The notes under the pieces: model-generated
Databases searched by the model: none
What the model was told of the DNA's origin: nothing
What the model saw: only the letters and a program-made list of their open reading frames with translations
Program-made: the position numbers and the translations under genes
Assembly: GCF_021442385.1 (NCBI RefSeq)
Contig: NZ_MUZA01000022.1
Location: forward strand, 29,719 to 93,718
Length of the DNA stretch: 64,000 nt
Source: Micromonospora sp. MH99
GTDB taxonomy: Bacteria; Actinomycetota; Actinomycetes; Mycobacteriales; Micromonosporaceae
Direction of reading: 5' to 3'
Shown: positions 63,040-64,000 of the stretch, one piece after another
Layout of the letters: every line of letters begins with the position of its first letter
How positions within the stretch are numbered: the first letter of the stretch is position 1

Positions 63040-63888
63040 GTGACGCACACCCCCGAACGGCGACTGCGGGTCCGGTTCGTCGCCGCGGCGGCGGTGCTGC
63101 TCGCGCTCTGGTCGTACGCGGCCTACCTGACCGGTGAGGACGCGGTCGACCTGCTGCGGGTGCGGACCCTGGCCGACACCCTGGGCCAACCCATCGACCG
63201 GCTGATCCTCAGCCTGCAGACCGAGCGCCGGGTGACCGCCGAGGCGCTGGCCGGGTCGGCGCCGGCGCGGACCGCGCTGGCCGGGGCGCGCGAGGTGACC
63301 GACCGGGCGACGGCGGACGTCCGGGCGTTTCCGGCCGGCCGCGATCTGCGCCTGCTCAGCGCCGGGGCGGTGCGTGATCGGGCCGAGGCGCTCGTGCGGC
63401 GGTTGAACGGGCTCGGCGCCGTCCGGTCCCAGGTGGACGCCGGGTACCTCGACCGCACCAAGGCGACCGACGGGTACGACCAGCTCGTCGACGCCGCCTT
63501 CGACGTGTACGGACCGGAGTGGGGCGCGTACGAGAGCAGGTTGGCGATCGAGACCCGCGCGGTGATCGCGCTGGCCCGCGCCCGCGAGCTGCTCGCCCGG
63601 GAGGACACCCTGATCAGCGCGGCCGTCCTGAGCGGTCGGATCACCGCCGAGGAGCGGCGCCGGCTGGTCGAGCTGGTGACCACCCAGCGGTACGCCCGCG
63701 TCGAGGCGGCGGCCGGCCTGCCGGCCGGCGGCCGGGGCGCGCACCAGCATCTCGCGGCGGCCCCGGAGTTCGCGGGCCTGCTCGCGGTGGAGGACGCGCT
63801 GCTGCGGACGGACCGGGCCGACGCGCTGCGCGGGATCAGCGCGGCGGACTGGCGGACGACGCGCGCGGCGCTCTGCACGAGCTGGTGA
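63040..63888 (+). CDS. Nitrate/nitrite-sensing histidine kinase, N-terminal part (frameshifted)
   Basis: This 282-residue frame begins with a membrane helix (VRFVAAAAVLLALWSYAAYLTG). A long helical extracellular region (about 35-275) follows, with RTLADTLGQPIDRLILSLQTERR and ERRRLVELVTTQRYAR, typical of the NIT sensing domain of actinomycete kinases in conservon (cvnA) operons. It stops at 63886 in WRTTRAALCTSW. The expected continuation is present in another frame and runs to the end of the window, so a single-base difference near 63852-63875 appears to break the gene. The GTG at 63040 has GGAG upstream; GTG 63004 is an alternative. Confidence 0.8.
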   Translation: MTHTPERRLRVRFVAAAAVLLALWSYAAYLTGEDAVDLLRVRTLADTLGQPIDRLILSLQTERRVTAEALAGSAPARTALAGAREVTDRATADVRAFPAGRDLRLLSAGAVRDRAEALVRRLNGLGAVRSQVDAGYLDRTKATDGYDQLVDAAFDVYGPEWGAYESRLAIETRAVIALARARELLAREDTLISAAVLSGRITAEERRRLVELVTTQRYARVEAAAGLPAGGRGAHQHLAAAPEFAGLLAVEDALLRTDRADALRGISAADWRTTRAALCTSW

Positions 63889-64000
63889 CGACCACCGCCC
63901 GCGGGAGCGTCGAACGGGCCGCGCCTGGGGCGGCGGTGATCGTCGGGCGGACCGGCGCGGTGGTGGGGCTCGGGCTGATCGCCGTGCTGGGGGTGCTGCT
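63873..64000 (+). pseudogene. Continuation of the sensor kinase in a shifted frame (partial)
   Basis: Reading from CTG at 63873, one base out of step with the frame above, gives LHELVTTTARGSVERAAPGA and then a membrane helix (AVVGLGLIAVLGVLL) up to the window end. This is what should follow the NIT domain in an intact kinase. No start codon or ribosome-binding site precedes it. The HAMP, kinase and conservon partners would lie beyond the window. Confidence 0.6.

Noticed and set aside
59712..63050. A 1,112-codon open frame on the minus strand
   Set aside because: It is the antisense shadow of the Hsp70-like and LuxR genes, with Gly/Arg/Gln-rich composition and no recognisable fold. The plus-strand frames have clear motifs.

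Overview
The window is high-GC actinomycete chromosome. GTG starts are common, overlaps of the ATGA and GTGA type are frequent, the LacI/GntR regulators sit beside secreted carbohydrate-active enzymes, and the class Ia nrdAB has a B12 riboswitch leader. A 60-bp tandem intergenic repeat and the overall gene content suggest Micromonosporaceae, most likely Micromonospora or a close relative; that assignment is inference. No tRNA, rRNA, insertion sequence, prophage or CRISPR array was seen.

Layout. 1-4 kb: the tail of an unknown gene, a FadR-type GntR regulator, and a convergent ribose/xylose-type ABC importer. 4-7.7 kb: a GH10 xylanase behind a LacI-type promoter-operator, then a secreted alpha/beta-hydrolase esterase. 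7.7-15.3 kb: an ANTAR regulator; an operon for a sugar importer plus a serine beta-lactamase-fold esterase; a LacI repressor; and a GH32-like hydrolase. 15.4-27 kb: secreted GH27 alpha-galactosidase, a RICIN-esterase, a RICIN beta-helix enzyme, a sugar epimerase and a YtfQRT/YjfF-like importer. 27.4-31 kb: a large secreted ThuA/sugar-dehydrogenase protein. 31-40 kb: an eight-gene operon predicted to import and oxidise a 6-deoxy sugar such as L-fucose, with a divergent GntR regulator. 40.5-42.3 kb: a GH43-CBM6-CBM2 enzyme. 42.5-48.1 kb: nrdAB and cbtBA-phosphatase, transcribed away from each other, each behind its own cobalamin riboswitch. 48.7-54.3 kb: a 1,874-residue GH92 mannosidase. 54.5-63 kb: an iniBAC-like dynamin locus divergent from an Hsp70-like protein and a STAND LuxR regulator. 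63-64 kb: the start of a nitrate-sensing histidine kinase, apparently frameshifted.

How the genes work together. Most of the window serves plant-polysaccharide use. Secreted modular enzymes release sugars, at least four importers take them up, and cytoplasmic enzymes process them. Two operator families are visible. TGTTAnCGnTAACA lies at the xylanase, alpha-galactosidase, RICIN-esterase, beta-helix enzyme and GH43 gene. CTAAAyCrGTTTAG lies at the esterase, the importer/beta-lactamase-fold operon and the GH32-like gene, and is probably read by the LacI protein encoded among them. The MalFG-type importers have no local ATPase, so a shared MsiK-like ATPase elsewhere is expected. The nrd/cbt block links deoxynucleotide synthesis to B12 and cobalt status. 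The ini-like locus probably serves envelope or membrane stress.
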